Below, in pieces: positions 15,905-24,764 of a stretch of 64,000 nt of DNA. This DNA comes from Acidobacteriota bacterium (lineage in GTDB: Bacteria > Acidobacteriota > Blastocatellia > Pyrinomonadales > Pyrinomonadaceae). Each line of letters begins with the position of its first letter. The first letter of the stretch is position 1. The position numbers were made by a program, and so were the translations under genes. The stretch covers positions 1,899,001 through 1,963,000 of the forward strand of contig QQUY01000001.1 of NCBI GenBank assembly GCA_003385635.1, read 5' to 3'. The notes under the pieces were generated by a model, which saw only the letters and a program-made list of their open reading frames with translations, was not told where the DNA came from and searched no databases.

Positions 15905-17968
15905 CTAAGAAAATCCGAGCGCCACGCCTGCTTGAAAAGTTCCGAGAGCCGCTACATAGGCTATCACGGTCATATAGACGAACATGAAAACCGGCCAGCT
16001 CCACGAGTTGGTCTCTCTCCTGACGACCGCCAGCGTCGACATACACTGCATAGCAAGTACAAAGAACACCATCAGCGACAAGGCAACAAGCGGTGTCCAG
16101 ACCTTGGTGCCATCAGGATACTCTGCGCCGCGTATCGCGCCCAGGAGCGTTGGCGATTCTTCCGTTTCATCCTCTCCTACGTTGTAAATGATGCTCAGCG
16201 TGGAGACCAGGACTTCCCTGGCGGCAAACGAGGCTATGATCGCGACCCCGATCTTCCAGTCATACCCAAGCGGTGCTATCGCCGGTTCAATCGTCTTTCC
16301 GAGCATTCCCGCAAAGCTGTTCTCGAGCTGGGACCTTGCGGCCTCGGCCTGAGCAGTCTCCGGATCAGCGGCGGACACAGGCGCTTCGGATCGTGGGAAG
16401 TACATCAACGCCCAAAGAATGATCGAGATCGCGAGGATCACCGTGCCGGCCCGCTTGATAAAGAGCCAGGCGCGAGTCAGCATGTTCTGAATCACCGTGC
16501 GAAAATTTGGGAGCCTGTATGGCGGAAGCTCCATCACGAACGGCGGCGGAGGCGACTTCAGGATGGTCTTCTTGAGCACAAAAGCCACGACGATCGCTAC
16601 AGCTATCCCAAGCGTGTACATCGCTAGCATCAACACCGCTCCGACAGATACGAATCCCAGAACGGTCTGGCCTGCGAAGAACGCGGCGATCATAAGCGCG
16701 TAGACCGGCAGTCTTGCGGAACAGCTCATGAAAGGCGCGATCAGGATCGTCGCCAGACGGTCGCGCTTACTTTCGATCGTGCGTGTCGCCATGATCCCGG
16801 GGATCGCGCATGCAAAACTGCTCATCAGGGGAAGAAATGCCTTTCCGTGAAGTCCCACCCTGCTCATGAGCTTGTCAAGCAGGAAAGCTGCCCGCGCCAT
16901 ATAGCCCGTGTCTTCCAGGATCGAAATGAACAAAAACAAAAGCAGGATCTGAGGAAGAAAGATCAGGACACCGCCGATTCCGGCGATCACCCCATCGACG
17001 ATCAGGTCGGTCAGAATACCTTCAGGCATTGCATCGCTGACCAGGTCGCCAAGGGCGCCGAATCCCTGGTCAAGCAGGTCCATCGGAAGCGCTGCCCACG
17101 TAAAGATGGTCTGGAACACTAGAAGGAGGATCGCGACGAGGATCACCAAACCGAAGAACTTGTGGGTAAGGACCTTGTCGATCTTTTCCGAAACATTGGA
17201 ACGCTCGGTATCGAACGTCCCCACCGAAGCCTGATAGACGTCCGATATGAATCTGTATCGCGCGAAGATCTGTTTGTTCGCAGCTTCATCCCCTGAAAGG
17301 CTCAGGTGAATATCCTCTTCATTCGGAGGCGAACTGCTTGCGGAGCCCTCGATCCAGAAAGGGTTTGCAGTGCTGTCTTCGTTGAGAATTCTTCCAACCG
17401 CCGTATTGATCTCTGCGAGGCCTTTCTTTTCCCTGGCCTTGACCCTGACAACAGGGATCTTGAGCATTCTGGAGAGTTTGTCGACATCTATCTTCAGATC
17501 GCGGCTTTCTGCAAGATCGACCATTGTCAGCGCCACGACGACCGGAATTCCGTACTCGATCAACTGAGTCACGAGGTACAGGTTTCGTTCCAGGTTCGTA
17601 GCATCGACTACCGCGACGATCAGGTCCGGCTTTCCGTCTCCGTTAACCTTTCCGGTCAGGACCTCTCGCGCAAGCTGTTCATCCAGGGAGGTAGCGTCAA
17701 GGCTGTAGAGTCCCGGAAGATCAATCAGCCGTGCCGCCGGCAGTTCAGGATCGAACTTCCAGTTGCCTTCCTTTCGTTCGACCGTCACTCCGGGATAATT
17801 GGCGACCTTCTGTCGCATTCCCGTTAGAGCATTGAAGAGAGTTGTTTTTCCGGCGTTGGGATTGCCGGCAATGGCAATCCTGGCGGGTCGGGATGAGAGT
17901 TCCCGGGCGAGCGTTCCCGTCTCGTCAAAGGTGTTTGAAGCTGATGTTTTCTGTGAGCCTGGGTTCAT
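15905..17968 (-). CDS. feoB: ferrous iron transport protein B
   Basis: 687 aa, an inner-membrane Fe(II) transporter with a cytosolic GTPase. The G domain has G1 GNPNAGKT at residues 35-42, a threonine-rich switch (YPGVTVERKEG) and G3 DLPGLYSL. G4 appears as TMVD instead of NMxD. After a spacer follow the Gate/core membrane segments, including the conserved RLPVYALMI and SSFACAIPGIMATRTI regions. The start codon overlaps the feoA stop (ATGA), so the two are translationally coupled. The Thr for Asn change at G4 is unusual for guanine recognition but is seen by eye only. Confidence 0.95.
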   Translation of the reverse strand: MNPGSQKTSASNTFDETGTLARELSSRPARIAIAGNPNAGKTTLFNALTGMRQKVANYPGVTVERKEGNWKFDPELPAARLIDLPGLYSLDATSLDEQLAREVLTGKVNGDGKPDLIVAVVDATNLERNLYLVTQLIEYGIPVVVALTMVDLAESRDLKIDVDKLSRMLKIPVVRVKAREKKGLAEINTAVGRILNEDSTANPFWIEGSASSSPPNEEDIHLSLSGDEAANKQIFARYRFISDVYQASVGTFDTERSNVSEKIDKVLTHKFFGLVILVAILLLVFQTIFTWAALPMDLLDQGFGALGDLVSDAMPEGILTDLIVDGVIAGIGGVLIFLPQILLLFLFISILEDTGYMARAAFLLDKLMSRVGLHGKAFLPLMSSFACAIPGIMATRTIESKRDRLATILIAPFMSCSARLPVYALMIAAFFAGQTVLGFVSVGAVLMLAMYTLGIAVAIVVAFVLKKTILKSPPPPFVMELPPYRLPNFRTVIQNMLTRAWLFIKRAGTVILAISIILWALMYFPRSEAPVSAADPETAQAEAARSQLENSFAGMLGKTIEPAIAPLGYDWKIGVAIIASFAAREVLVSTLSIIYNVGEDETEESPTLLGAIRGAEYPDGTKVWTPLVALSLMVFFVLAMQCMSTLAVVRRETNSWSWPVFMFVYMTVIAYVAALGTFQAGVALGFS

Positions 17969-18204
17969 TCACTGACTTCTATCGCTTCGGCCTCATTCCT
18001 TCTCATCGCAAGACTGTAGCCGCGCAGACGAATTTCGATCGGGTCTCCAAAAGGCGCGGACTTCACGACCCGCACCCATACGCCAGGAACGACCCCCATT
18101 TCCATCAGCCTTTTAGAGACCCTGCCGGTTCCGCGCACACGCACGACCCGGGCTTTCGAACCTGCTTGAAGCCCGGCAAGGGTCAATACCTTTGAACCAT
18201 CCAT
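17965..18204 (-). CDS. feoA: ferrous iron transport protein A
   Basis: 79 aa from the ATG at 18204; the longer track ORF runs back through the upstream gene. It is an SH3-like FeoA domain with the typical pattern LAGLQAGSKARVVRVRG...RLMEMGVVPGVWVRVVKSAPFGDPIEIRLRGYSLAMRRNEAEAIEV. FeoA supports FeoB-dependent iron uptake on the cytosolic side. Its stop overlaps the feoB start, and its own start is 1 nt from the stop of the NTF2-like gene upstream. Confidence 0.93.
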   Translation of the reverse strand: MDGSKVLTLAGLQAGSKARVVRVRGTGRVSKRLMEMGVVPGVWVRVVKSAPFGDPIEIRLRGYSLAMRRNEAEAIEVSE

Positions 18205-18205
18205 G

Positions 18206-18646
18206 TCAGTTTCCGGGCTTTCTGTCCCACAGCACGTTGACGATCTTCCATTGCCCGTCGGTCTTGGCGAGATGCATGTAATCGATCCAGTCGCGCATTT
18301 CAAGACGAACGGTAGCCATGTCCCCGTAAATGTCGAGGATTTTGACGGTTTTCATTTGTTCAGCTTTCGGCGTGTTCTTTCCATAACCGGGACGAGTGAC
18401 CTGTACCAGCCGGAGCGAGCTCATTTCGTCCATTCGGCTACGACCTTCCGCGTTTGTATCGATCCTTCGCTTAGCAAGCTCGGGGTGAAGCGACTTCTCC
18501 ATTCTGCCGGCGTCGCCTTCGTACCAGCCCTCCGCATAGTTGAGAACCGTATTCGTGATCTCCTGTTCAGGAGAATTCTGCTGGGCAGAAACCGCCGCAG
18601 CGAACATCAGGACAATGGCGACAGCAATAGTCGTTCGGAATTTCAT
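18206..18646 (-). CDS. secreted NTF2-like (lumazine-binding-like) protein
   Basis: 146 aa from the ATG at 18646, which has GAGGAGG 8 nt upstream. A signal peptide (MKFRTTIAVAIVLMFAAAVSA) is followed by a domain matching the SnoaL/NTF2-like 'putative lumazine-binding' family: TVLNYAEGWYEGDAGRMEKSLHPELAKRRI...LDIYGDMATVRLEMRDWIDYMHLAKTDGQWKIVNVLWDRK. Such proteins form a cone-shaped pocket and often have no proven ligand. Here it heads the feo operon and ends 1 nt before feoA, so it is translated with the iron genes. A role in periplasmic iron or ligand handling is only suggested by position. Confidence 0.8.
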   Translation of the reverse strand: MKFRTTIAVAIVLMFAAAVSAQQNSPEQEITNTVLNYAEGWYEGDAGRMEKSLHPELAKRRIDTNAEGRSRMDEMSSLRLVQVTRPGYGKNTPKAEQMKTVKILDIYGDMATVRLEMRDWIDYMHLAKTDGQWKIVNVLWDRKPGN

Positions 18647-18761
18647 TAATGAGTCCTCCTCTTGAAATATCGCGATGATACATTGCTTGAAAACTAATTT
18701 CAATTTCAATAAGAGAGGTAAAAGTAAGCCTCAGCCAATTCTATGTTCGTTGGCAGGACCG

Positions 18762-20312
18762 CTAGACTGCTTTATCGGTAGTTACGCGGACAAGATCTGC
18801 TCGGTAGGCTCCGGCCTCGAGTCGCAAAGGAAGCCTTCTTCCGTCCGAAGTCAGCCAGATACGGATACGCAGCTGGTCGATGCTCGAATTACCTGTCCTG
18901 ACATTTATGAGGTCTGAACGGGTCTTTCGTCCCCTGAACTCGATCTCTTCCGATTTCGACGGACTTAGGGTGAGGATTGCCGAATCAGAGCCGGCAAAAA
19001 GGGCCACCCGGGTATCGTTCGAGGGATTGGGGGTTCCGATAGGCGGGCGGAGGTTAAATGCCCTCACAGCATACGCCAGGGACAAGACGTTGTGAGTTCC
19101 GATCGGTATCTGGACCGGCTGCCCCGCCTGAACGGTTGCTGTCCCGGATGTCTGATCAAAAACCGTCTGCTGAGAGTATCCGGAAAATGCTCCGGTAAAC
19201 TGCATGGTCGATGAATAAGGTACAAGGGTGTCCGGGTTGACCCACGCTTCTGCGTTGTCAGCGGCGCCAAATATATCGTTCGCGGGCCCGGGACCTGAAA
19301 ACTGCGCAACAAGCCGGAGGCTGTCCCTTCCCTGAAACAGTTTTCGTTCCGCCGCTTTGAGTACCACCGTTCCGACAGGTGCTCCGGCTTTGGAAACGGC
19401 GTATTCAAGCCTTTCGCCCAGCCTGAAAGGAAGATCTGCGGAGAGCTCGCGGTTATCTACGTAAGGCTGAGGTGTCGGGGTCGGGGTCGGGGTCGTAACG
19501 ACCGGGACAGGAGTTGCGGTAGCCGTTGGCGTCGGGGTGCGCGAAAGGTCCTGGATTCCTGCTAGTCTCGCCGAAAACTCGCCTTTTTCCGTCTCGAACG
19601 TGACGAGCACGGGGAGGCTTCTTTCGTCCGTTGAAAAGTGAACCCTGAACTTCGAGATTCCCTGATCGGTAAGAAACGCACTCGCGACATCCGAGACCTG
19701 TGTATCGAAGGAGCCTGCCTCTGTCGTCACCTGATCGCTACCCGAAACGACGAAATCAAAGTTGTACAGCTTTCCTTCTTCAGTGACGTTGTACGAACCG
19801 GAACCGCCCATCGAGCGCACTTTGTAGATCAGTGAGAGCAGGTCAAGCCCGGTTGACGGCGAATTTAAATAGTCGCGCACGTTCTCCCTTGGCAGAGGCC
19901 CGGAGTTATCGATCTCTTTTATATAGATCGGGTAACCCGTACCTGGCGAGATGAAAGTAGTCCGCGCATCGTCCCAGGCATAGAAAGCGGCGCTAAGGAG
20001 ATCAACGGACCGTAGTTTGCCAGATAATTCTATCGCGTCCTGTCCGGCGAGTTTTCCTTTCGAAACTACCTGTATCTCCGCATATGCTGCGCTGTCGTAG
20101 TTATTGAACGAGATCGCATAAGTGAGCTTTTCTCCGATCTTTATCGACGGCTCCTGCGTGGCAGCGTGCCCGCTTTCCAGGAAAAAAGTGATCGCCGTCG
20201 CGCCAAGCAACACGAGCAGCGCGGATAATGCAACGCCGGCATATCCTGTGCGGGCGTGTCTGTTTCCGGAAGGCTTGTATTTGGAAAGTGAAAGAAAAAA
20301 GTGGAAGCTCAT
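18762..20312 (-). CDS. DUF3108 protein with two domains and a Thr-Pro linker
   Basis: 516 aa. An N-terminal hydrophobic segment (VALSALLVLLGATAITFFLESGHA, about residues 27-50) acts as signal anchor or signal peptide. Two DUF3108-like beta-rich halves follow, the first opening with GEKLTYAISFNNYDSAAYAEIQV and the second with GERLEYAVSKAGAPVGTVVLKA. They are separated by a low-complexity linker TPTPTATATPVPVVTTPTPTPTPQP. DUF3108 proteins are periplasmic or outer-membrane-facing and poorly characterised. The start overlaps the pyrF stop (ATGA), so the two genes form one operon, although their functions look unrelated. Confidence 0.8.
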   Translation of the reverse strand: MSFHFFLSLSKYKPSGNRHARTGYAGVALSALLVLLGATAITFFLESGHAATQEPSIKIGEKLTYAISFNNYDSAAYAEIQVVSKGKLAGQDAIELSGKLRSVDLLSAAFYAWDDARTTFISPGTGYPIYIKEIDNSGPLPRENVRDYLNSPSTGLDLLSLIYKVRSMGGSGSYNVTEEGKLYNFDFVVSGSDQVTTEAGSFDTQVSDVASAFLTDQGISKFRVHFSTDERSLPVLVTFETEKGEFSARLAGIQDLSRTPTPTATATPVPVVTTPTPTPTPQPYVDNRELSADLPFRLGERLEYAVSKAGAPVGTVVLKAAERKLFQGRDSLRLVAQFSGPGPANDIFGAADNAEAWVNPDTLVPYSSTMQFTGAFSGYSQQTVFDQTSGTATVQAGQPVQIPIGTHNVLSLAYAVRAFNLRPPIGTPNPSNDTRVALFAGSDSAILTLSPSKSEEIEFRGRKTRSDLINVRTGNSSIDQLRIRIWLTSDGRRLPLRLEAGAYRADLVRVTTDKAV

Positions 20313-21085
20313 TGAAGCTGTATGGAATCCGCGGCGTTTGCCATTTCCTCGATGATCGTCCGAGCCGCCGCTGCTTTGTCTGCGGCTTTTAGGATCGGCC
20401 GGCCGATCACAAGATAGTCAGAGCCTGCGGCGACGGCCTGCGCCGGAGTCATTACACGCTTCTGATCGTCAGAAGTTGCATCAGAAGGCCTTATACCAGG
20501 AGTTACGATGTCGAACGGCAGTTTCTTGATTCGTTCCCTTATAAGTCGGGTCTCGAGTGGTGAGGCAACAACACCGTCCAATCCACATTTTGCAGCAAGT
20601 TGGGCCAATTGCAAAACCCTCTGATCAACCTCCTGAGTGATCCCCGTCTCTTGAAGTGTGGCCTTGTTGGAGCTGGTAAGAACAGTGACCGCGATCAGCT
20701 TTGGGCGATCCAGCGATTCCTTCTCGCACGTTTCACTCATTTTTTCGAGTGCGGTACTCATCATTTCTCCCCCGCCGGACGAGTGCACGTTGAACATCCA
20801 GACGCCAAGCCGCGCAGCCTCGACCGATGCGGACGCGACCTGATTCGGAATGTCGTGATACTTAACATCCAGAAAAACCCTGACTTCCTGTCGAACGAGC
20901 TTTTCGACAAGTGATGCCCCTGCGGAAGTGAACAGTTGCAGACCGACCTTGAATGCGCCGACCTCGCCGCGGAGCTCATCTACGGCTCGAAGTGCGTCAT
21001 TGGCAGTCGGCACGTCGAGCGCTGCGATCACCTTTTCCTTTTGCACTTCGTATTGGGTCTGCATCTTCTTCGTAGTTGCCTTCAT
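20309..21085 (-). CDS. pyrF: orotidine-5'-phosphate decarboxylase
   Basis: 258 aa from the ATG at 21085. The track's 353-aa ORF runs back through a terminator and is not credible. It decarboxylates OMP to UMP, the last step of pyrimidine nucleotide synthesis. TIM barrel with the active-site signature FLDVKYHDIPNQV, an N-terminal VIAALDVPTANDALRAVDEL strand-helix, VVASPLETRLIRE, and the phosphate-binding TPGIRPSDA...GSDYLVIGRPI at the C-terminus. The stop overlaps the DUF3108 start. A second in-frame ATG seven codons on is an alternative start. Confidence 0.95.
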   Translation of the reverse strand: MKATTKKMQTQYEVQKEKVIAALDVPTANDALRAVDELRGEVGAFKVGLQLFTSAGASLVEKLVRQEVRVFLDVKYHDIPNQVASASVEAARLGVWMFNVHSSGGGEMMSTALEKMSETCEKESLDRPKLIAVTVLTSSNKATLQETGITQEVDQRVLQLAQLAAKCGLDGVVASPLETRLIRERIKKLPFDIVTPGIRPSDATSDDQKRVMTPAQAVAAGSDYLVIGRPILKAADKAAAARTIIEEMANAADSIQLQ

Positions 21086-21092
21086 AAGCCTA

Positions 21093-21124
21093 AATTCAAA
21101 AGAAAACCGGCGCCCTGCGCCGGT
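21093..21124 (-). terminator. terminator after the zinc-ribbon/coiled-coil gene
   Basis: ACCGGCGC-CCT-GCGCCGGT forms an 8-bp perfect stem. On the minus strand it is followed by TTTTCTTTT. Confidence 0.8.
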
Positions 21125-21131
21125 AACTGGG

Positions 21132-21419
21132 TCAATCAAAATCGAGTGGATTCTTAAATGGCTCGTCCGAGTCTTTATCCGCTTTCTTGAAAGCCTCCTG
21201 AAATTTTTCCTCAAGTATCCGCTTTCGGTCCCTTTGCGCCTCCTGTTCTTGCTCGAAAAGCTTTTCACGAAGTTCTTTCTGTTTATCCATCTGATGCTTG
21301 AGGTCTTCGAAGCTGCCCGAGGCTTTCTTCTTCTCTTCATGAGAGATGATCGAACCGGTGCTTCCGTCAATCACCAGTTCCGCTTCGCAACAGGGACAAA
21401 TGACGCTGATCTTCTCCAT
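21132..21419 (-). CDS. small CPCC zinc-ribbon and coiled-coil protein
   Basis: 95 aa. The N-terminus MEKISVICPCCEAELVIDGSTGSIISHE forms half a zinc ribbon or a CPxC-type metal site with one CPCC motif. It is followed by a highly charged helix (residues about 35-80, Glu/Lys/Gln-rich, coiled-coil-like) and an acidic tail. I do not recognise a named family. The single CPCC suggests dimerisation to complete a metal site, which is inference. It has its own terminator before pyrF and lies between a lipoprotein gene and pyrF on the same strand. Confidence 0.7.
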   Translation of the reverse strand: MEKISVICPCCEAELVIDGSTGSIISHEEKKKASGSFEDLKHQMDKQKELREKLFEQEQEAQRDRKRILEEKFQEAFKKADKDSDEPFKNPLDFD

Positions 21420-21445
21420 AGTAGTAAGGCAGGGAACGTATCCCT

Positions 21446-22033
21446 TTAAGGGTTGCCACCGGCCCGCTTCTTCATTACTTCGCTCTTTGTAGGGGCGTTC
21501 TTGTCTGCGGGAATTTCTCTGCCCGCCGCTTTCATTATCGTACCGACTGCAGCAATTCGGAAGTTGCCAAGCGCTTCCGGGGGGATTTCTTTTACCTCAC
21601 CGTCTTTGAAATAGATCTTGAGCGTTACGTTTTTCGGATTGATCGTCGTCTTTACGATCTTGTCCAGAAACTGGTTGTCTATAAACGTCCTGGTCTCCAA
21701 TACGTGCCCTTGTTTGTTCATTTCGGTCGTCATCTCCGAATTCTCAGGCATTTTCTTTTTCCGGATCGTCGTGTCGACCGATTTCGTGTCGACGACCTTT
21801 ACCTTTGAGTTATCCAGAGTGACGTTCGTATCAACGTTCTCGATACCGTTATACGGAACGATCTTGCGCTCACCGTTCACGGCATACGGATTCCCGTTAT
21901 TGTCCTCTTTCGGCACCATTGCCTGGTCACTGTTCCCGGGATTCGTTTCCGTGGTCGAGTCGCACGAAGAACAAGCCCCTAACAAGGCGACGAATACGGC
22001 CATTACAGTCAACTTGATCCAGAAATACTTCAT
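21446..22033 (-). CDS. putative lipoprotein
   Basis: 195 aa from the ATG at 22033, chosen because it gives a lipoprotein signal: MKYFWIKLTVMAVFVALLGAC with lipobox LLGAC, then a Ser/Thr/Asn-rich linker. The body (residues about 45-195) has repeated VDTNVTLDNSKVKVVDT-type strands and a C-terminal segment with EIPPEALGNFRIAAVGTIMKAAGREIP. I do not recognise a family. It is probably anchored to the membrane and exposed to the periplasm. The zinc-ribbon gene follows 26 bp downstream. Confidence 0.7.
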   Translation of the reverse strand: MKYFWIKLTVMAVFVALLGACSSCDSTTETNPGNSDQAMVPKEDNNGNPYAVNGERKIVPYNGIENVDTNVTLDNSKVKVVDTKSVDTTIRKKKMPENSEMTTEMNKQGHVLETRTFIDNQFLDKIVKTTINPKNVTLKIYFKDGEVKEIPPEALGNFRIAAVGTIMKAAGREIPADKNAPTKSEVMKKRAGGNP

Positions 22034-22927
22034 AACAGTCTTGGAATATCCTTCATTTTCGAGGCCAAATCGGAAGATAACATTATTGCTTTTTGCATTC
22101 AAAAGAGAATTCCGACCTGTGGGATCGCACTGAGACCTTCTTCAAAGCCGCCAGTGATCGTTCCCATCTTTGTCCGACCTTCAACAACTTACATAACTAT
22201 CTTTAAGGTTTAACTTCAAAAACTGGTGCATGGTGAAAGACCCTGCCCTCCCTATGTCTAGACCCCTCATCACATTTATTTGCCACACTTACAGTCATAT
22301 CCCGAAAGTGATACTTCAAGTTCATCTTAGAATTTATTGCGAACTCTTCGTTCAGAATGCTCAAGTATTACCTTACAGAACCATAGACATTTTTTTGATT
22401 TTCCATATAATGGCGGCTGTTACAAATAATTCTGGAAAAACTGAGTCGTTTCGTCTCTGCTATGTACCAAACGAATTCAGTTTTCGAATGATTCTTAACC
22501 TTCAGGCTGAAGACCAAGATCGGCTAACACGCTGTGGCTAGGCAATCGGCGGTCAGGAAGATTGGGCATTCGGAGAATCGGCGGAACAATTTGATCTGGC
22601 GATCGACCGGGTACCCTTGGAGGTAACCGGTTTTAACGGTGCAAAATATTCTTGACAACCTCCAGCCTCTGCAGTAAGTTAACTGCCATCTTTTCAGAAA
22701 GAAAGTTAAGACGAAGGAGATGCTGATTCATTTCCTTTGGGTCCCTATTGGATCAACCTGACTCTGAGTAGGCGTCTTTATCGAAGCAGGATTCCGGGCC
22801 AGAAGACGGATTCACGATTTTTCGATTTTGATCTCAGCTCCTACGCGTCGGTTTAGTTCTGATAAGGTCGGGCGATTGTCCATACAGTCCCCGGAGCGGT
22901 GAATAGAGCTAAAATAAGGAGATTGAA
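22034..22927. other. 894-bp intergenic region upstream of the secreted-protein array
   Basis: No coding region is supported. The 103-aa ORF at 22230 has no ribosome-binding site and an implausible composition. The part up to about 22500 is AT-rich compared with its neighbours. A TTGACA at about 22651 with TAAGTT 17 nt further on is a weak promoter candidate for the first array gene, which would give a leader of roughly 240 nt. Confidence 0.4.
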
Positions 22928-24301
22928 ATGAAGAAGAAGTTTTTCGCTGTAAGCAGGTCATTTTTTACAGCTGCGGTCGTCGCGACCGTGCTGTGCTTTC
23001 CGGTGATAGGACAGGATAAGTCCGGAAGCTCCAAGCAGAGAACCAAGATCGGACTGGAAGACATTCCGATGCTCGTCAGCCTCTCGAGCAATGCCAAGGT
23101 GGGTGAGAGTATCAGGTTCGTCGGCACTCAGTTCAAAGCGAACGAGATCGTTACGATCGAAGTGCAATCAGAAGACATTGAGACGGGGTTACGCGCGTCG
23201 ATCGAATCAGATACCGTTTATGCCGACACGAAGGGAAACTTCGTATTCGAGATGATAATGCCGGACTACGGCAGGTTCGTCGTGACGGCGGAAGGCTCGA
23301 TCTCAAAGTCGAAGGCCACCAGGATTGTCCGTAGTGACTCGCTGACGCCGCCAGCGATCCTTGTCGCCGGAAACCCTTCGTGCGAGATCCTTAATTCCAA
23401 CGATGCACAGTTCCCCAATGTGACCACGAACAGCGAGCTTAGGCTGAATATTGCGGACCCGAACGGGACCTTTCCGTTTACGAACGGAGGAGGCAGGGTT
23501 ATTTTAGGTGCGGCGGAAGACCCGGGGAGTTCAGTTACGGTAACGACCGTTGGCACGAGCGTGAGTTGGTCCTCCACCCGTCCGATCTCTGCAGTGATCG
23601 TTAAAGGCGGCGCGAATGCCAACGCTTACGCGTACGACCCTGATGACATCAGCGACGGCGGTCCGCTAACCACACCTGCCGGGCTGGGCGTGACTCGCAT
23701 CAGTTTCTGCTTCAAGGGATTTTCGAAGGTGATCGTCATTAAACAGGCAAGTCCGCCAAGCTCTTTCCAGTTTGACTTCACTACCACGGGAATCGCGGGA
23801 AGCAACTCTTTCTCGTTGACCGACGACAGCGCTAACTCTGATCCGATGGTGATGATGGTAGGAGTTGCTGGAAACGCAACGATCACGGAATCGCTTCCAG
23901 CTCCTTATACCCTCGTATCCATCGATTGCACTTCCTCGACTGGCAGGTCAACGATAAATTCCGTTAACCCACCGACAGCCGATATTGATCTGGGAATTGA
24001 AGACGTGGTTACTTGTACCTTCTTCAATGACTTCCTGACCGCGGTTGAAGCACGTGTCTCCGGTCGCGTCACCGACGCCAACGGACGGGCGATTGCGGGT
24101 GCGATGGTAACGGCAGTGGACGGAAACGGAAATTCCAGAACTGCAAGGACCAACATGTTCGGCTTCTACGAGGTCCGCGAACTTGAGGCAGGGACTTCCC
24201 TCTTTATGGAAGTTTCGCACAAGCGTTACAGCTTCCCGACACGTTTCCTGGAGCTCAACGAGGACGAGATGACAGTCAACTTCCAGGGAACCTCCAGATA
24301 A
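22928..24301 (+). CDS. secreted protein with C-terminal carboxypeptidase-regulatory-like domain (array member 1)
   Basis: 457 aa, with AAGGAG 7 nt before the ATG. A signal peptide (SFFTAAVVATVLCFPVIGQ) precedes an N-terminal Ig-like region (VSLSSNAKVGESIRFVGTQFKANEIVTI). The middle reads KVIVIKQASPPSSFQFDFTTTGIAG...TITESLPAPYTLVSIDC...VVTCTFFNDF, similar to prealbumin-like/SpaA-type folds. The C-terminal repeat ARVSGRVTDANGRAIAGAMVTAVDGNGNSRTARTNMFGFYEVRELEAGTSL...FPTRFLELNEDEMTVNFQG is a CarboxypepD_reg-like beta sandwich. It is probably extracellular or surface-bound. It is the first of three tandem paralogues, each with its own terminator. Confidence 0.8.
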   Translation: MKKKFFAVSRSFFTAAVVATVLCFPVIGQDKSGSSKQRTKIGLEDIPMLVSLSSNAKVGESIRFVGTQFKANEIVTIEVQSEDIETGLRASIESDTVYADTKGNFVFEMIMPDYGRFVVTAEGSISKSKATRIVRSDSLTPPAILVAGNPSCEILNSNDAQFPNVTTNSELRLNIADPNGTFPFTNGGGRVILGAAEDPGSSVTVTTVGTSVSWSSTRPISAVIVKGGANANAYAYDPDDISDGGPLTTPAGLGVTRISFCFKGFSKVIVIKQASPPSSFQFDFTTTGIAGSNSFSLTDDSANSDPMVMMVGVAGNATITESLPAPYTLVSIDCTSSTGRSTINSVNPPTADIDLGIEDVVTCTFFNDFLTAVEARVSGRVTDANGRAIAGAMVTAVDGNGNSRTARTNMFGFYEVRELEAGTSLFMEVSHKRYSFPTRFLELNEDEMTVNFQGTSR

Positions 24302-24764
24302 TCACGATAAAGATAAAAATTGAGCAGGCGGGATCTACGGATTCCGCTTTTTTTTGTGCCTTCAGCAAACACCCGCAACCTCATTGAGCGCGTGATTACG
24401 AAAAAGTTTTTCAGGAAAGTCGGTATCTGACTGGAAATCCCTCTTCATTCCAACTTTGGTGCTAGGGAACGAACAAAAGTAGATCGACTCAAGACTCTTG
24501 TGCAGTCCGGGCTCTTTAAGTGCCACCAAACAAGAGACTATTGAGTCCCTGGAGGGGAGGCAACAACTTGCTTTCATCCTCATAAGACCTTTGACCGGGC
24601 GATTGACGAGTGCCTCTAGGCCAGACAGGTGTAGAGCCGGAACTCCCATCGCCCTCTATATCGGCACGATCTTGATCCTGATTGTCGTGTAGTGGTCTTG
24701 CAGATCAGGGGAATGTTCATCACTAGGCAGTCCTGAAATGAAAGTAAGAATTTGGAGAATGAAA
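24302..24764. other. terminator and long leader between array members 1 and 2
   Basis: 463 bp. It opens with the terminator of member 1 (24328-24355) and holds no supported gene. The rest is presumably promoter and leader for member 2. Confidence 0.4.
24328..24355 (+). terminator. terminator of array member 1
   Basis: GCGGGA and TTCCGC form a short stem (one G-T pair), followed by eight T residues. Confidence 0.65.

Noticed and set aside
20309-21370. 353-aa long form of PyrF
   Set aside because: The first 95 residues are read through the upstream zinc-ribbon/coiled-coil gene on the same strand and through its terminator. The PyrF fold starts at 21085.
22230-22541. 103-aa plus-strand ORF in the gap before the secreted-protein array
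   Set aside because: No ribosome-binding site, composition unlike neighbouring genes, no motif. I treat the gap as non-coding.
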